The notes beneath the pieces were generated by a model that ran no database searches, had not been told where the DNA came from, and saw nothing but the letters and a program-made list of their open reading frames with translations. This document shows, one piece after another, positions 16,438 through 25,115 of a stretch of 64,000 bases of DNA. The stretch covers positions 1 to 64,000 of the forward strand of contig NCHN01000004.1 in assembly GCA_002281875.1 (NCBI GenBank). Direction: 5' to 3'. How positions within the stretch are numbered: position 1 is the stretch's first letter; each line of letters begins with the position of its first letter. This DNA comes from Sphingobacteriia bacterium 24-36-13. Lineage in GTDB: Bacteria > Bacteroidota > Bacteroidia > Chitinophagales > Chitinophagaceae. The translations under genes were made by a program, and so were the position numbers.

Positions 16438-18936
16438 TTTCCATCTTTTAATCATCTTAACCAACTCATACCATAGAACAGATATACTTCCAATGGCTAA
16501 ACAAATGCTTAAGTGTAAAGTGCTGATGGCCGTGAAGTCAAAAAATACAGCCAAAGGGTTTATATAAATCAAAGAAAGTAACAATACAAGTGTAATCAAA
16601 ATCATTCCTAATACTAAATTGTTTTTATAGCTGATGGTAGTGATAATAGAATAATAAAATGATCTGTTGATGAGAGTTAAAAATATATTCGCAAAAACCA
16701 AAGTACTAAACACCATGGTTCTGGTTGTATTTATATCTAATGATTGGTTCACTGCATATTGATATACATATAATGTTCCAGCAGTTATAGCTAGCCCTTG
16801 TACTAAGCTCGTTGTTAGTTCTTTCCAACTAAAAAATGTACTAGTAAATGGCCTAGGTGATTGCGTCATCATATTTTTTTCCATGGGCTCATTTTCATAA
16901 ATGATAGAGCAGGTAGGGCCCATGATGAGTTCAAGAAAAATGACATGCACTGGTGTGAAAATATTTGGATACATCCAGCCTAGGGCAAGAGGAATAAATA
17001 CAGTTAAAACAATAGGTATATGAATTGAAATAATATATTGTATGGCTTTTTTTAAATTTGTATATATTTTTCTACCCATGGCCACTGCATCAACCATTTT
17101 GGCCAAATCGTCATCAATTAGAATTAATGATGCTGCTTGTTTAGCAATTTCAGTTCCTTTTTTACCCATGGCAATTCCTATATGCGCCGCTTTTAACGCA
17201 GGCCCATCGTTAACCCCATCTCCAGTCATTGCAACAATATCATTGTTGCTTTTTAATGCATTAATAATTTTAAGTTTTGCTTCAGGAAACATTCTAGTAA
17301 AAATTTGGGTTTCTGCTACTTTTATTTTCAGCTCATTTTCCGATAGTAGCATCAGCTCATCTCCGCTTATTTGTTTCTCTGCACCCTTAAATCCTATCTT
17401 CTTTGCAATAGTTGTAGTGGTTGCTGCATTGTCGCCCGTAATGATTTTAACTTGTATGCCTGCCTCATAAAACTGCTTTAATACCAATTCTATATTCTCT
17501 TTTGGAGGATCATAAAAGGCAATGACTCCCTTTAGCTCAAAAATAAAATCTTGTTGCTTAGCGGGAAAATCGTTCCCGGAAAACAAAGCTTCTCCTACTG
17601 CCAGTACTCGGTATCCTGCAGTCGTAAATTCATTTATGGCATTTTGAGTAGCTATTCTTATTTCACTGTTTGCATTTGAACAGGCTAGAATAGCTTCAGG
17701 TGCACCCTTCGCGGCAATAATTTTTTTGCCAGCCTCGTTTTCAAAAATATGCGTCATCATCGGGGGTCTTCCTTCTAATGGATATTCGTGTATCATTTTA
17801 TACAAATGGCGTTCATCTGACCTGCTGCTTTCTTTGTATAGTTGATGTAGGGTTAATTCCATTGGATCAAAAGGGATGGGCTCACTAGCCCACATAGCTA
17901 AATGGATTAATGCCTGGTTTTCTTCTTGATTAAATTTTATTTGTTCCGATAAAAAAACTTTTTGTGATGAAGCATTGTAAATAGCAGCAATACTCATTTT
18001 ATTTTCTGTAAGGGTACCAGTTTTATCAGTGCATATAACCGTTGCACTACCCAAGGTTTCAACCGTTTTCATTTGTTTTACTACTATACCCATTTTCATT
18101 AGTCTCCATGCGCCTAATGCCATAAAAGTGGTAAATGCTACAGGAATTTCTTCGGGTAGGATACTCATGGCAAGTGTAAGTGCTTGAAGAAGGCTACTGA
18201 GTATATTATTCGATTGTTGAAAATTGATGAACCATACAACTAAAAATACAATCGTTCCAATAATGGCCATATTTCTTACAAATCGATTGATTTGTTTTTC
18301 TAGAGGAGTTTTTTCTTCAACAATTGATTCTAAACTTTTCCCAATCCTTCCCAATTTAGAATCGTTACCTATTGCAGTTATTTGGGCTATCGCTAATCCG
18401 GCCACTGCATAAGTTCCTCTATATACTATATTATCGGTGCTATTAGTGCTCTTATTTACTGCAAAAGTTTCTCCGGTAAGTATAGATTCATTTACAGAAA
18501 AATCATTGGATTGAACAATGATACCGTCTGCTGAAACGGAATTGCCTTCTTCAACTAATAAATAATCTCCAATTACTAATTCGTCTACGTGAATAGACAT
18601 TATTTCATTATTCCGAATAACTTTACAAAAGGGCTGCGTAAATTCTTCTAATTTTTGCAGAGCTTGTCTGCTTCTGGCATCCTGGTATAGAGAAATAGCA
18701 GCAACTAAAAGAATAGCACCAGCCAAGAAAAGTCCATCTCCTACATTGCCAGTAATAAAATAAATGGATGCAGCAACCAATAATAAAATAACCATGGGTT
18801 CTTTAAAAATGCTTTTCACTGCATCTAAAAAACCATTATTCTTTTTAAATGATAGCTGGTTGTTTCCAAACTGCTTTCTTGCTGATAGAACTTCCAAGTC
18901 TGAAAGTCCTTTTATATTAAATGGGGCTGTTGGCAT
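16435..18936 (-). CDS. Cation-translocating P-type ATPase (PEEIP-motif group)
   Basis: The 833-residue P2-like ATPase has an N-terminal cation-ATPase domain, an actuator loop with SILTGETFAV, M4 with ILPEEIPVAF, the phosphorylation motif CDKTGTLTE, and the hinge MTGDGVNDGPALKAAHIGIAMG. It lacks N-terminal heavy-metal domains and a CPC motif, so it is not a P1B copper/zinc pump. PEEIP replaces the PEGLP-like M4 motif of Ca pumps, and M6 reads ELIMGPTCSIIYE, so the ion cannot be predicted. It appears to be the last gene of the minus-strand cluster starting near 23.5 kb but has its own -7-like element. Confidence 0.9.
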   Translation of the reverse strand: MPTAPFNIKGLSDLEVLSARKQFGNNQLSFKKNNGFLDAVKSIFKEPMVILLLVAASIYFITGNVGDGLFLAGAILLVAAISLYQDARSRQALQKLEEFTQPFCKVIRNNEIMSIHVDELVIGDYLLVEEGNSVSADGIIVQSNDFSVNESILTGETFAVNKSTNSTDNIVYRGTYAVAGLAIAQITAIGNDSKLGRIGKSLESIVEEKTPLEKQINRFVRNMAIIGTIVFLVVWFINFQQSNNILSSLLQALTLAMSILPEEIPVAFTTFMALGAWRLMKMGIVVKQMKTVETLGSATVICTDKTGTLTENKMSIAAIYNASSQKVFLSEQIKFNQEENQALIHLAMWASEPIPFDPMELTLHQLYKESSRSDERHLYKMIHEYPLEGRPPMMTHIFENEAGKKIIAAKGAPEAILACSNANSEIRIATQNAINEFTTAGYRVLAVGEALFSGNDFPAKQQDFIFELKGVIAFYDPPKENIELVLKQFYEAGIQVKIITGDNAATTTTIAKKIGFKGAEKQISGDELMLLSENELKIKVAETQIFTRMFPEAKLKIINALKSNNDIVAMTGDGVNDGPALKAAHIGIAMGKKGTEIAKQAASLILIDDDLAKMVDAVAMGRKIYTNLKKAIQYIISIHIPIVLTVFIPLALGWMYPNIFTPVHVIFLELIMGPTCSIIYENEPMEKNMMTQSPRPFTSTFFSWKELTTSLVQGLAITAGTLYVYQYAVNQSLDINTTRTMVFSTLVFANIFLTLINRSFYYSIITTISYKNNLVLGMILITLVLLLSLIYINPLAVFFDFTAISTLHLSICLAIGSISVLWYELVKMIKRWK

Positions 18937-18951
18937 AAAAGAGTATTATTC

Positions 18952-18959
18952 CAAAGATA
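18952..18959 (-). promoter_or_regulatory. Putative -7 element for the P-type ATPase gene
   Basis: On the minus strand TATCTTTG is a perfect TAnnTTTG match, ending 16 bases before the ATG. It sits inside a near-palindromic AGATAAATTATCT (18955-18967), which could be a regulator site. Confidence 0.5.
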
Positions 18960-19011
18960 AATTATCTAATATGATTTACTTCAGAACAAATCTTATAAAA
19001 GCCTTCTTTAC

Positions 19012-19167
19012 CTATAGTGGGCTTTTGCCTCTAATAACTCTCAGTAGTATAGCAATGATTGCTATCACTAAAAGTATATGTATGATACCTCCAGAATGAT
19101 ACCCGAAGTATCCAATTGCCCATAGGATAATTAAAATAACTGCAACGGTGTATAAAAGATTACTCAT
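19012..19167 (-). CDS. Lmo0937/DUF5670-like small membrane protein
   Basis: The 51-residue protein is almost entirely two hydrophobic helices separated by GYFGYHSGGIIH and ends in RVIRGKSPL. The start MSNLLYTVAVILIILW and the middle HSGG(I/L)IHILLVIAIIAILLR are typical of the Lmo0937 (DUF5670) family, often found among stress-induced genes. The frame could extend upstream to 19206, overlapping the glycosyltransferase gene by 29 bases, but ATG 19167 matches the family length. The function is unknown. Confidence 0.8.
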   Translation of the reverse strand: MSNLLYTVAVILIILWAIGYFGYHSGGIIHILLVIAIIAILLRVIRGKSPL

Positions 19168-19177
19168 AGTATATTTT

Positions 19178-21469
19178 TTAGGATTTGGAAAAATCGTAGT
19201 GGTCAATCGTTAGTCTTGCCATTAAATAGCTTAAAGTAGACTCTGCTCCTTGGTTAAGATTAACATAGCTGTCTTCAAGTCCATCGTAACAGCCTCCAGT
19301 GCATGGGTTGTAAATGATCTCATCTAAATGGTTTCTTCCTTGAAACCAATCAAAAGCAATTTTGATTTTTTCTTTATAAAATACAGCCTCAAATGCAGTA
19401 TTAAAACTGTTCAAAGACAGAATGGTATAAGCAACATCAATGGGTTGTTCACCACCTACCAAATTACATGCCACTGCGGTATGTTGATTATGCCAATGTT
19501 TATTTGAAATAACATGAATACCTGTTGCAGTAAATATTTGACTTAACAAAAATTGAAAACTATCTCTTGCGGTGATTTTGAATTTTTCAATTCCTGTTGC
19601 TTTCCAAGCATATAACATGGCTTCAGGCAATAAACTATTGGCATAAGTTAAATAGCTTTCATACCATTTCCATTTAGGGGTGGATTCATGTAAATACATT
19701 CGGTAAATTCTATCAGCCATTAGCTCAATTAGTCCTAGGGCTTTTTCATTTTCACGGTTTTTGATAGATAGCGCACAACCTTTTATAATAAAAGCCATTG
19801 CTCTAGTTGAATGAATGGAGTTTGAATGCGAAATTGCTTTGTCGAATATTGTCTTTGCTTTATTCACAATTGTTAATGGTAATATCTTTTCTAATCCAAT
19901 TATATATCCCAAGGCCCATACAGCTCTGCCATTTGCATCATCTAAATTACATTGCTCATTTTCGTTGGTGAATTCTTTGGATTGGCTTACATAATTTAAA
20001 AAACGACCATTTTCTTGTTGGCAAAATGCGATAAATTCTAAATAAATTTCTATTAAATACAGGTGTTCAAAATGTCTTGTATTTTCAAAATACATACCCA
20101 TTGCAATTAATGCTCTTGCATTATCATCCAATGTGTAACCTGAAGTTAAATCTGGCTTATTTAAAATAGCAAATTGGATAATACCAAATTGGGTAGTTAA
20201 TTTTTTTAGATGATGTAAATTAATAGGAGGGATGCTGAAGTTTAATTGGAGTGAGGGGGTAATTGTTTCCTTAAATACTCTTAAATGTTTTAAAGCACTA
20301 TTTTCCCAAGCCGTAGAAGCTAATTTATGAATTCCATTTGCACTAAACTCTTCCCGCTTTTTATCATTTGATAGTAAAGTTAAAATAGCAGTTGATAGTT
20401 GTTGACTATTGTTGAAGTCAACAATTATACCAGTATTATTGGCTAATACTTCTAGTGCATGTGGAATGGCGGTAGCAATGATAGGACATCCGCTGCTGAT
20501 TGCATAAGAAAATGTTCCACTAACAGCTTGATCTGGATTATTTGAAGTAAATAAATAAATGTCTGTTAATTGTAGATAGTCTAATAAAGCTGGTAGTTCT
20601 AAAAATTCATTAATAAATAACACATTCTTTGTTATTGCTAAATCATTTATTTTTTCTTGTAGTGAATTTCGATAGGCTTCCCCTTCTTTTTTTATTATAC
20701 CTGGGTGGGTAATTCCAATAATTAGAAAGAGTACTGTTGGCTCTAATTTTATAACGGATGTTAATGCATCTATAGTTGTTTCAATACTCTTCCCAGAGTT
20801 TAGTAGACCAAAAGTGGAGAGTATCTTTCTTCCTGTTAAACCATATTTTTTCTTTAGTTCTATTTTATCCGTATGTTTTACTAAGTGCGTGCCATGGCTG
20901 ATAATCTCAATTTTCGTAGGGTTGATGGCATAATCCTCTATCAGTATTGTAGCTGCATTTTTAGTCATCACAATTGTTCTGATAGCTGTATCTAACATCA
21001 ATTGCATATATGCCTTAAGAGAATTGCTTGGTTTTCTCAACACAGTATGTAAAGCAATAATCACTGGTTTTGATAATGATTCTAGAAATACTTGAATTAA
21101 CGCATCATGGCCATTATAAAAACCAAATTCGTGTTGTACGATGATGAGTTGAACAAGTTCATTCGTATTGAGTTCTAAGGCTAGTTTGTTATAGTTCTCA
21201 GATTTGCTTGTGTCTAATGTATATTTTACTTCGTTTGAATAGGTGTAACTGGTATTTTCTTGTTCTAAAGCGCAAATATGTATGGAAAATGAATGATCAA
21301 ATTTATTATTCAATGAATTATACAAATCATTTGCATAAGTAGCAATTCCACATTCTCTAGGTGGGTAGGAAGTGATCATTACTATTATTGGCAAAGACTT
21401 TTTTGCAGTAATGTAAAGATTTTCCTTTTTAAGTGTAATGGGTGTAATATGGTCTAATAGTGCTTCCAT
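19178..21469 (-). CDS. GT4-type glycosyltransferase fused to a helical, glycosidase-like domain
   Basis: The 763-residue protein has two parts. Residues about 25-400 are a GT-B glycosyltransferase: SYPPRECGIATYANDL near the N-terminus, LSTFGLLNSGKS, and late GT4-like segments with DQAVSGTFSYAISSGCPIIATAIPHA. Residues about 425-763 are helical, with YTLDDNARALIAM, NLDDANGRAVWALGY, GGEQPIDVAYTI and a conserved tail YDGLEDSYVNLNQGAEST that resembles (alpha/alpha) barrel glycan-active domains. It is one base from the GH130 gene. The pair suggests synthesis and turnover of a mannose-type glycan, which is inference. Confidence 0.85.
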   Translation of the reverse strand: MEALLDHITPITLKKENLYITAKKSLPIIVMITSYPPRECGIATYANDLYNSLNNKFDHSFSIHICALEQENTSYTYSNEVKYTLDTSKSENYNKLALELNTNELVQLIIVQHEFGFYNGHDALIQVFLESLSKPVIIALHTVLRKPSNSLKAYMQLMLDTAIRTIVMTKNAATILIEDYAINPTKIEIISHGTHLVKHTDKIELKKKYGLTGRKILSTFGLLNSGKSIETTIDALTSVIKLEPTVLFLIIGITHPGIIKKEGEAYRNSLQEKINDLAITKNVLFINEFLELPALLDYLQLTDIYLFTSNNPDQAVSGTFSYAISSGCPIIATAIPHALEVLANNTGIIVDFNNSQQLSTAILTLLSNDKKREEFSANGIHKLASTAWENSALKHLRVFKETITPSLQLNFSIPPINLHHLKKLTTQFGIIQFAILNKPDLTSGYTLDDNARALIAMGMYFENTRHFEHLYLIEIYLEFIAFCQQENGRFLNYVSQSKEFTNENEQCNLDDANGRAVWALGYIIGLEKILPLTIVNKAKTIFDKAISHSNSIHSTRAMAFIIKGCALSIKNRENEKALGLIELMADRIYRMYLHESTPKWKWYESYLTYANSLLPEAMLYAWKATGIEKFKITARDSFQFLLSQIFTATGIHVISNKHWHNQHTAVACNLVGGEQPIDVAYTILSLNSFNTAFEAVFYKEKIKIAFDWFQGRNHLDEIIYNPCTGGCYDGLEDSYVNLNQGAESTLSYLMARLTIDHYDFSKS

Positions 21470-21470
21470 A

Positions 21471-22502
21471 TTATATTTTATAGCGAAGTAGCTCTTCTGT
21501 TAATTCATTTATATTGGTAGATGCACATCCAATTCTCTCATCTGCAGCACCATAATATATATATAGTGAACTATCTTCTACAACTGCTCCTGATGGGAAG
21601 CAAACATTGTTTACAATTCCTTTTATTTCCCATAATTCTTTTGGTTGAAACAATGGATAAGGTAATCTAGCAATTTCTATATGTGGATTGTCGATATCAA
21701 ATAATGCTGCACAAGCCGAGTAAATATATCCCTCTATTTCATCGTGAACACCATGATAAATCACCAACCATCCTTCCCGTGTTTTAATTGGAGGACAACC
21801 ACCGCCAACATAACTTATTTCATGGGTATGCTTTGGACTAATCATGATGCAATCCTGAAAGTGCATGAAATAATCCATCCAAAAAGCTGCAGTTAGGTCA
21901 GATAATTCTTTCACTTTGGTAATGAGTATATCTGGTTTAATTCTATGCATAAAATAGAAATAACCATTAATCTTTTCAGGGAAAAATATGAGGTTTTTAT
22001 CCCATAGTAAAAAATTGGTATCTAGTTGGCCATGGCTTTGCCAGTGTTCATTGTATCGAAGGTATTTTTCGTTAATATCTTTTTTAGACTCTGCCAATTT
22101 GCTAAAATTCGGATAGGTTAATTTTGGAACAATCACTCCCTTTTTAGTAAATATTTTTAAATCTTTACTAACTATTAATGCTCCTAATGCATTTACACCA
22201 TCATATGCTGTATATGTCATCATGAATTCATTGTTAATCATCACAATTCTAGGATCTTCCATGCCATTTTTCTCATAAGGGTGCTCGGGAACAAGAATTG
22301 GGGTATCAAGTCTGGTACTTATTTGTGTTGGATGTTCAAGGGTGCAATAGCCAATGGTAGAGTAATTCCCTTTTCCTACTGCCCTATAAAAAAGATGAAT
22401 AATACCGTTGTGTTTGATTACAGCAGGATTTAATACTCCTTCGCATTCAAAATTAGTATCTCTTTTTTCTATGATAATACCATGCTTTTGAATCGTTATC
22501 AT
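21471..22502 (-). CDS. GH130-family glycoside hydrolase/phosphorylase
   Basis: The 343-residue protein has the five-bladed beta-propeller signatures of GH130: CEGVLNPAVIKHNGIIHLFYRAV, GMEDPRIVMINNEFMMTYTAYDG, SYVGGGCPPIKTREGWLVIYHGV and IYYGAADERIG. GH130 enzymes act on beta-mannosides, usually by phosphorolysis of Man-beta-1,4-Glc or Man-beta-1,4-GlcNAc; some are hydrolases. The gene overlaps the upstream cupin gene by four bases and lies one base from the glycosyltransferase gene. Close relatives are sometimes mislabelled as a pesticidal Cry protein. Confidence 0.9.
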   Translation of the reverse strand: MITIQKHGIIIEKRDTNFECEGVLNPAVIKHNGIIHLFYRAVGKGNYSTIGYCTLEHPTQISTRLDTPILVPEHPYEKNGMEDPRIVMINNEFMMTYTAYDGVNALGALIVSKDLKIFTKKGVIVPKLTYPNFSKLAESKKDINEKYLRYNEHWQSHGQLDTNFLLWDKNLIFFPEKINGYFYFMHRIKPDILITKVKELSDLTAAFWMDYFMHFQDCIMISPKHTHEISYVGGGCPPIKTREGWLVIYHGVHDEIEGYIYSACAALFDIDNPHIEIARLPYPLFQPKELWEIKGIVNNVCFPSGAVVEDSSLYIYYGAADERIGCASTNINELTEELLRYKI

Positions 22503-22864
22503 ACTTGGTCGTATCCGCTTTTGATGATGGTTTGAATTAGTTTAAATCGACCATTGGGTTTAATAGTGTTAGCAGAATGTGCTGGTATTACAATGGCATC
22601 GCCCGTTTTGAGCAGTTGATTCTTTCCGTCAATGACTATTTCTGCTTGCCCGTCTATCAATTGAATAAAGGTATCAAATGGCGTTTTTTTCTCTGTTAAC
22701 CCTTCCCCACTATCAAAAGACATTACACTGATATTTCCTGTAGACTTTCTTAGTATGGTCTTAATCACTACCGAATTAGGGATGTATTCAATTATTTCAA
22801 CTGTTATATACACTTTTGATTTTTCAATTTCACTGATTTCCTTTTCGCTTCTCTTGTGTAGCAT
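22499..22864 (-). CDS. Cupin-domain protein
   Basis: The 121-residue protein is a single cupin barrel. Conserved features are TPFDTFIQLIDGQAEIVIDG, a double-stranded beta-helix pattern, and GDAIVIPAHSANTIKP. The usual metal-binding histidines of motif 1 are not obvious; the only clear one is H in PAHSAN. Such small cupins often bind sugars or small signals. It is the first gene of the cupin-GH130-GT operon and overlaps GH130 by four bases. Confidence 0.82.
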   Translation of the reverse strand: MLHKRSEKEISEIEKSKVYITVEIIEYIPNSVVIKTILRKSTGNISVMSFDSGEGLTEKKTPFDTFIQLIDGQAEIVIDGKNQLLKTGDAIVIPAHSANTIKPNGRFKLIQTIIKSGYDQV

Positions 22865-22891
22865 AAACGTATTTTTGTAAAGGTTCAGAAT

Positions 22892-22910
22892 TAATAATTT
22901 TTAATTATTA
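22892..22910. repeat. AT-rich perfect palindrome upstream of the cupin operon
   Basis: TAATAATT / AATTATTA arms of 8 bases flank a three-base TTT centre. It lies 28 bases upstream of the cupin start and between it and the AraC gene, both on the minus strand. It could be a regulator site, but AT-rich palindromes arise by chance easily. Confidence 0.35.
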
Positions 22911-22972
22911 TACTATTGCCTCTAATACTTGTATTTTTTACAGATTATCTAATACCGTTCTTTTTTTATTGG

Positions 22973-23497
22973 TCATTGCTTTAAAAAGGAGGGTGTTAAT
23001 CCAGTGATTTTTTTGAATTGGTTGGAAAGATGAGCAACGCTGCTGTAATGAAGTTTCCAAGCTATTTCAGTCAGGTTTAATTCATTGTAGATAATCAATT
23101 CTTTGGCTCTCTCTATTTTGTGTAAAATGATAAATTGTTCAATAGTGGTTGCTTGTGTCTCTGAAAATAAATTGGATAAATACGTGTAATTGTAGGAAAG
23201 TTTATCGCTTAAAAAAGTGGAGAAATTGACTTCTGGTTCGTCTTCGCTGTAGTGAATCATTTCTATGATTACCGCTTTTATTTGGCTAATTAAGACCGCT
23301 TTCTTGTCGTCAATTAATTCTAGACCGTATTTCAGTAAAACGGCTCTAAAATTGGCAACTTTTTCTTCGTCAATTTGGTGAGCCATTAACACTTCGCCTA
23401 AGTCGATTCTTTGGTATGGTATGTCTAAATCAAGTAAAATCTCTTTTACCAATAATTTACACCTTAAGCTGACCATGTATTTGATGTATACTTTCAT
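22973..23497 (-). CDS. AraC-type regulator with an HMA-like N-terminus
   Basis: The 174-residue protein has a C-terminal AraC HTH domain (about 95-174) with YLSNLFSETQ, IERAKELIIYNELNLTEIAWKLHYSS and LSNQFKKITGLTPSFLKQ. The N-terminal 75 residues begin KVYIKYMVSLRCKLLVKEIL. They resemble a ferredoxin-like heavy-metal-associated fold with S10-x2-C13 where related proteins may have CxxC. It is probably the local regulator of the cupin/GH130/GT/ATPase cluster downstream. Whether it senses a metal is uncertain. Confidence 0.8.
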   Translation of the reverse strand: MKVYIKYMVSLRCKLLVKEILLDLDIPYQRIDLGEVLMAHQIDEEKVANFRAVLLKYGLELIDDKKAVLISQIKAVIIEMIHYSEDEPEVNFSTFLSDKLSYNYTYLSNLFSETQATTIEQFIILHKIERAKELIIYNELNLTEIAWKLHYSSVAHLSNQFKKITGLTPSFLKQ

Positions 23498-23718
23498 ATA
23501 GGGACACGGTTGTATTAGTGCCTATTTTCTTTTTGTTTAGAATGAGAATGCTGGTAGAATGATTAGAATCCTGTTATTCCTGGTGGAATATTGTAAAGGA
23601 TAGAACCGAATAGAATTGGATACGTGTAAGGTAGTCTTAAATACTGGTATTAGCTAATTGATGCGAATAAACCGAATTTCATTTTTTTGGATTTAATTCT
23701 ATTGTTAACTTTAACCAT

Positions 23719-24264
23719 ATGTATTTTAGTGTTTTACCTAAGCAGCCCCATCCCATTTTATCCTATTTAAGAGTGGGAAGGCTATTGTACTACTCCCTAA
23801 CAATTTTTATTCTGGAGTCTTGGTTTTATTGGGTAAAGTTGAATGAAGCATATACTTTTTATTCAAATTGGATTATTTTCTTCTGGGCCTGGAGTTTCAT
23901 GTTTTCATTTATCCATATTTTTTTGGTTTTAGCGGATGGTTGGAGTAGGTACCAAAATTACAAGCGCGCGAAAGACCAGTTTTTTGTACATGGATTTAAC
24001 AGAAGAATTGTAGACAAGTATATTGGATCGAAATGTCAGCGGATGGCTGCCTTAGAAGCAGCTAAAGAATTGGGTATAGGAGATGAAGTAAAAGAGTATT
24101 ACACCGCCAAAGGGGTAAAATGGTACCACTATGTTCCTTATTTCATGATTAAGGACCCTTGGTTTGGGTTTAAGAAACATTTTTGGTCTCGTACTTTTTT
24201 AGAAGGCAATTACAAACCAAAATACAATTACGCAGATTATCAACAATTAGTTCTTCAAACATGA
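23719..24264 (+). CDS. Conserved membrane protein of unknown function
   Basis: The 181-residue protein has two hydrophobic segments (about 20-40 and 48-72), then a soluble C-terminal part with GFNRRIVDKYIGSKCQRMAA, ELGIGDEVKEYYTAKG and many aromatic residues near the end. I do not recognise the family. The stop codon overlaps the start of the ABC ATPase gene by four bases, and each following junction also overlaps, so it is probably part of that exporter operon. Confidence 0.75.
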   Translation: MYFSVLPKQPHPILSYLRVGRLLYYSLTIFILESWFYWVKLNEAYTFYSNWIIFFWAWSFMFSFIHIFLVLADGWSRYQNYKRAKDQFFVHGFNRRIVDKYIGSKCQRMAALEAAKELGIGDEVKEYYTAKGVKWYHYVPYFMIKDPWFGFKKHFWSRTFLEGNYKPKYNYADYQQLVLQT

Positions 24265-25115
24265 TCATATCAGGAATCAATCTCACTAAGTATTACGGAA
24301 AAAGAAAAGTTCTTGATAATGTAAGTATCGGGTGTGCTTCAGGTGAAATTTGTGGTTTGCTAGGGGCCAATGGCGCAGGCAAAACCACTTTGTTTAAAAT
24401 CCTATTTGGTCTAATTACTCCAGATTCTGGTGAAGTTATTTTACCCAATCAATCTGTTAAACCTATCGGAGGAATTATTGAGAAGCCGGCTTTGTACGAG
24501 TACTTAAATGCCCAGGATAATATACACTTATTTGCAAGTATACAAGGCCTTCAATTATCCAATCTGGAAATTGAAAGTCATTTATTAAAAGTAGGTTTGC
24601 CAATTGATAGAACCGATAAGGTTGCAAACTTTTCAATGGGGATGAAGCAAAGGTTGGGGATTGCAATTGCCCTATTGAATAATCCTACTTGTTTGGTATT
24701 AGATGAACCATTTACTGGTTTAGATCCTTTAGGGGTAAGCTCTTTAAGAAAGTTGATTGCAGATTTAGCAGAAAAAGAACAGTTGGCAATCATTTTGTCT
24801 TCGCATATTATAGAAGAGCTAAGTAAGCTTTGTCATACCTTATATGTATTGAAAGAGGGAAAATTAGTGAATGCAGGCCCTGCCCAGCAATTGATTGCAG
24901 AAAATACCGAAGTATATAATATTTGTGCAGATAATATTAAACAGGCTGTATGCTTAAAAAATTATCAAGTTGAATTTAAAGGGAATTGTGCTATGGTCAC
25001 TATTGCCGCTGCTGAAGTTCCTCATTTGATTCAATTACTAGATAAAGAAGAAATTTATATTACCTCTTGTACTCCTGAATTGAGTATGGAAAAACTATTT
25101 GAAACTAACCGTTAA
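24261..25115 (+). CDS. ABC transporter ATP-binding protein
   Basis: The 284-residue protein has Walker A GANGAGKTT, the signature NFSMGMKQRLGIA, Walker B CLVLDEPFTGLDP and the H-loop SSHIIEE. A C-terminal extension after residue 210 is typical of exporter-type ATPases of the CcmA/NatA group. ATG 24261 begins the normal N-terminus MIISGINLTKYYG; upstream in-frame codons overlap the previous gene. It pairs with the permease gene starting at its stop codon (TAATG). The substrate is unknown. Confidence 0.93.
   Translation: MIISGINLTKYYGKRKVLDNVSIGCASGEICGLLGANGAGKTTLFKILFGLITPDSGEVILPNQSVKPIGGIIEKPALYEYLNAQDNIHLFASIQGLQLSNLEIESHLLKVGLPIDRTDKVANFSMGMKQRLGIAIALLNNPTCLVLDEPFTGLDPLGVSSLRKLIADLAEKEQLAIILSSHIIEELSKLCHTLYVLKEGKLVNAGPAQQLIAENTEVYNICADNIKQAVCLKNYQVEFKGNCAMVTIAAAEVPHLIQLLDKEEIYITSCTPELSMEKLFETNR

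Noticed and set aside
21471-22502. Pesticidal crystal protein annotation for the GH130 gene
   Set aside because: Related sequences sometimes carry that label, but the GMEDPR and YGAADERIG motifs place it in GH130.
24183-24260. Extended start for the ABC ATPase at 24183
   Set aside because: The added residues lie inside the preceding gene and do not match the family; ATG 24261 gives the usual start.
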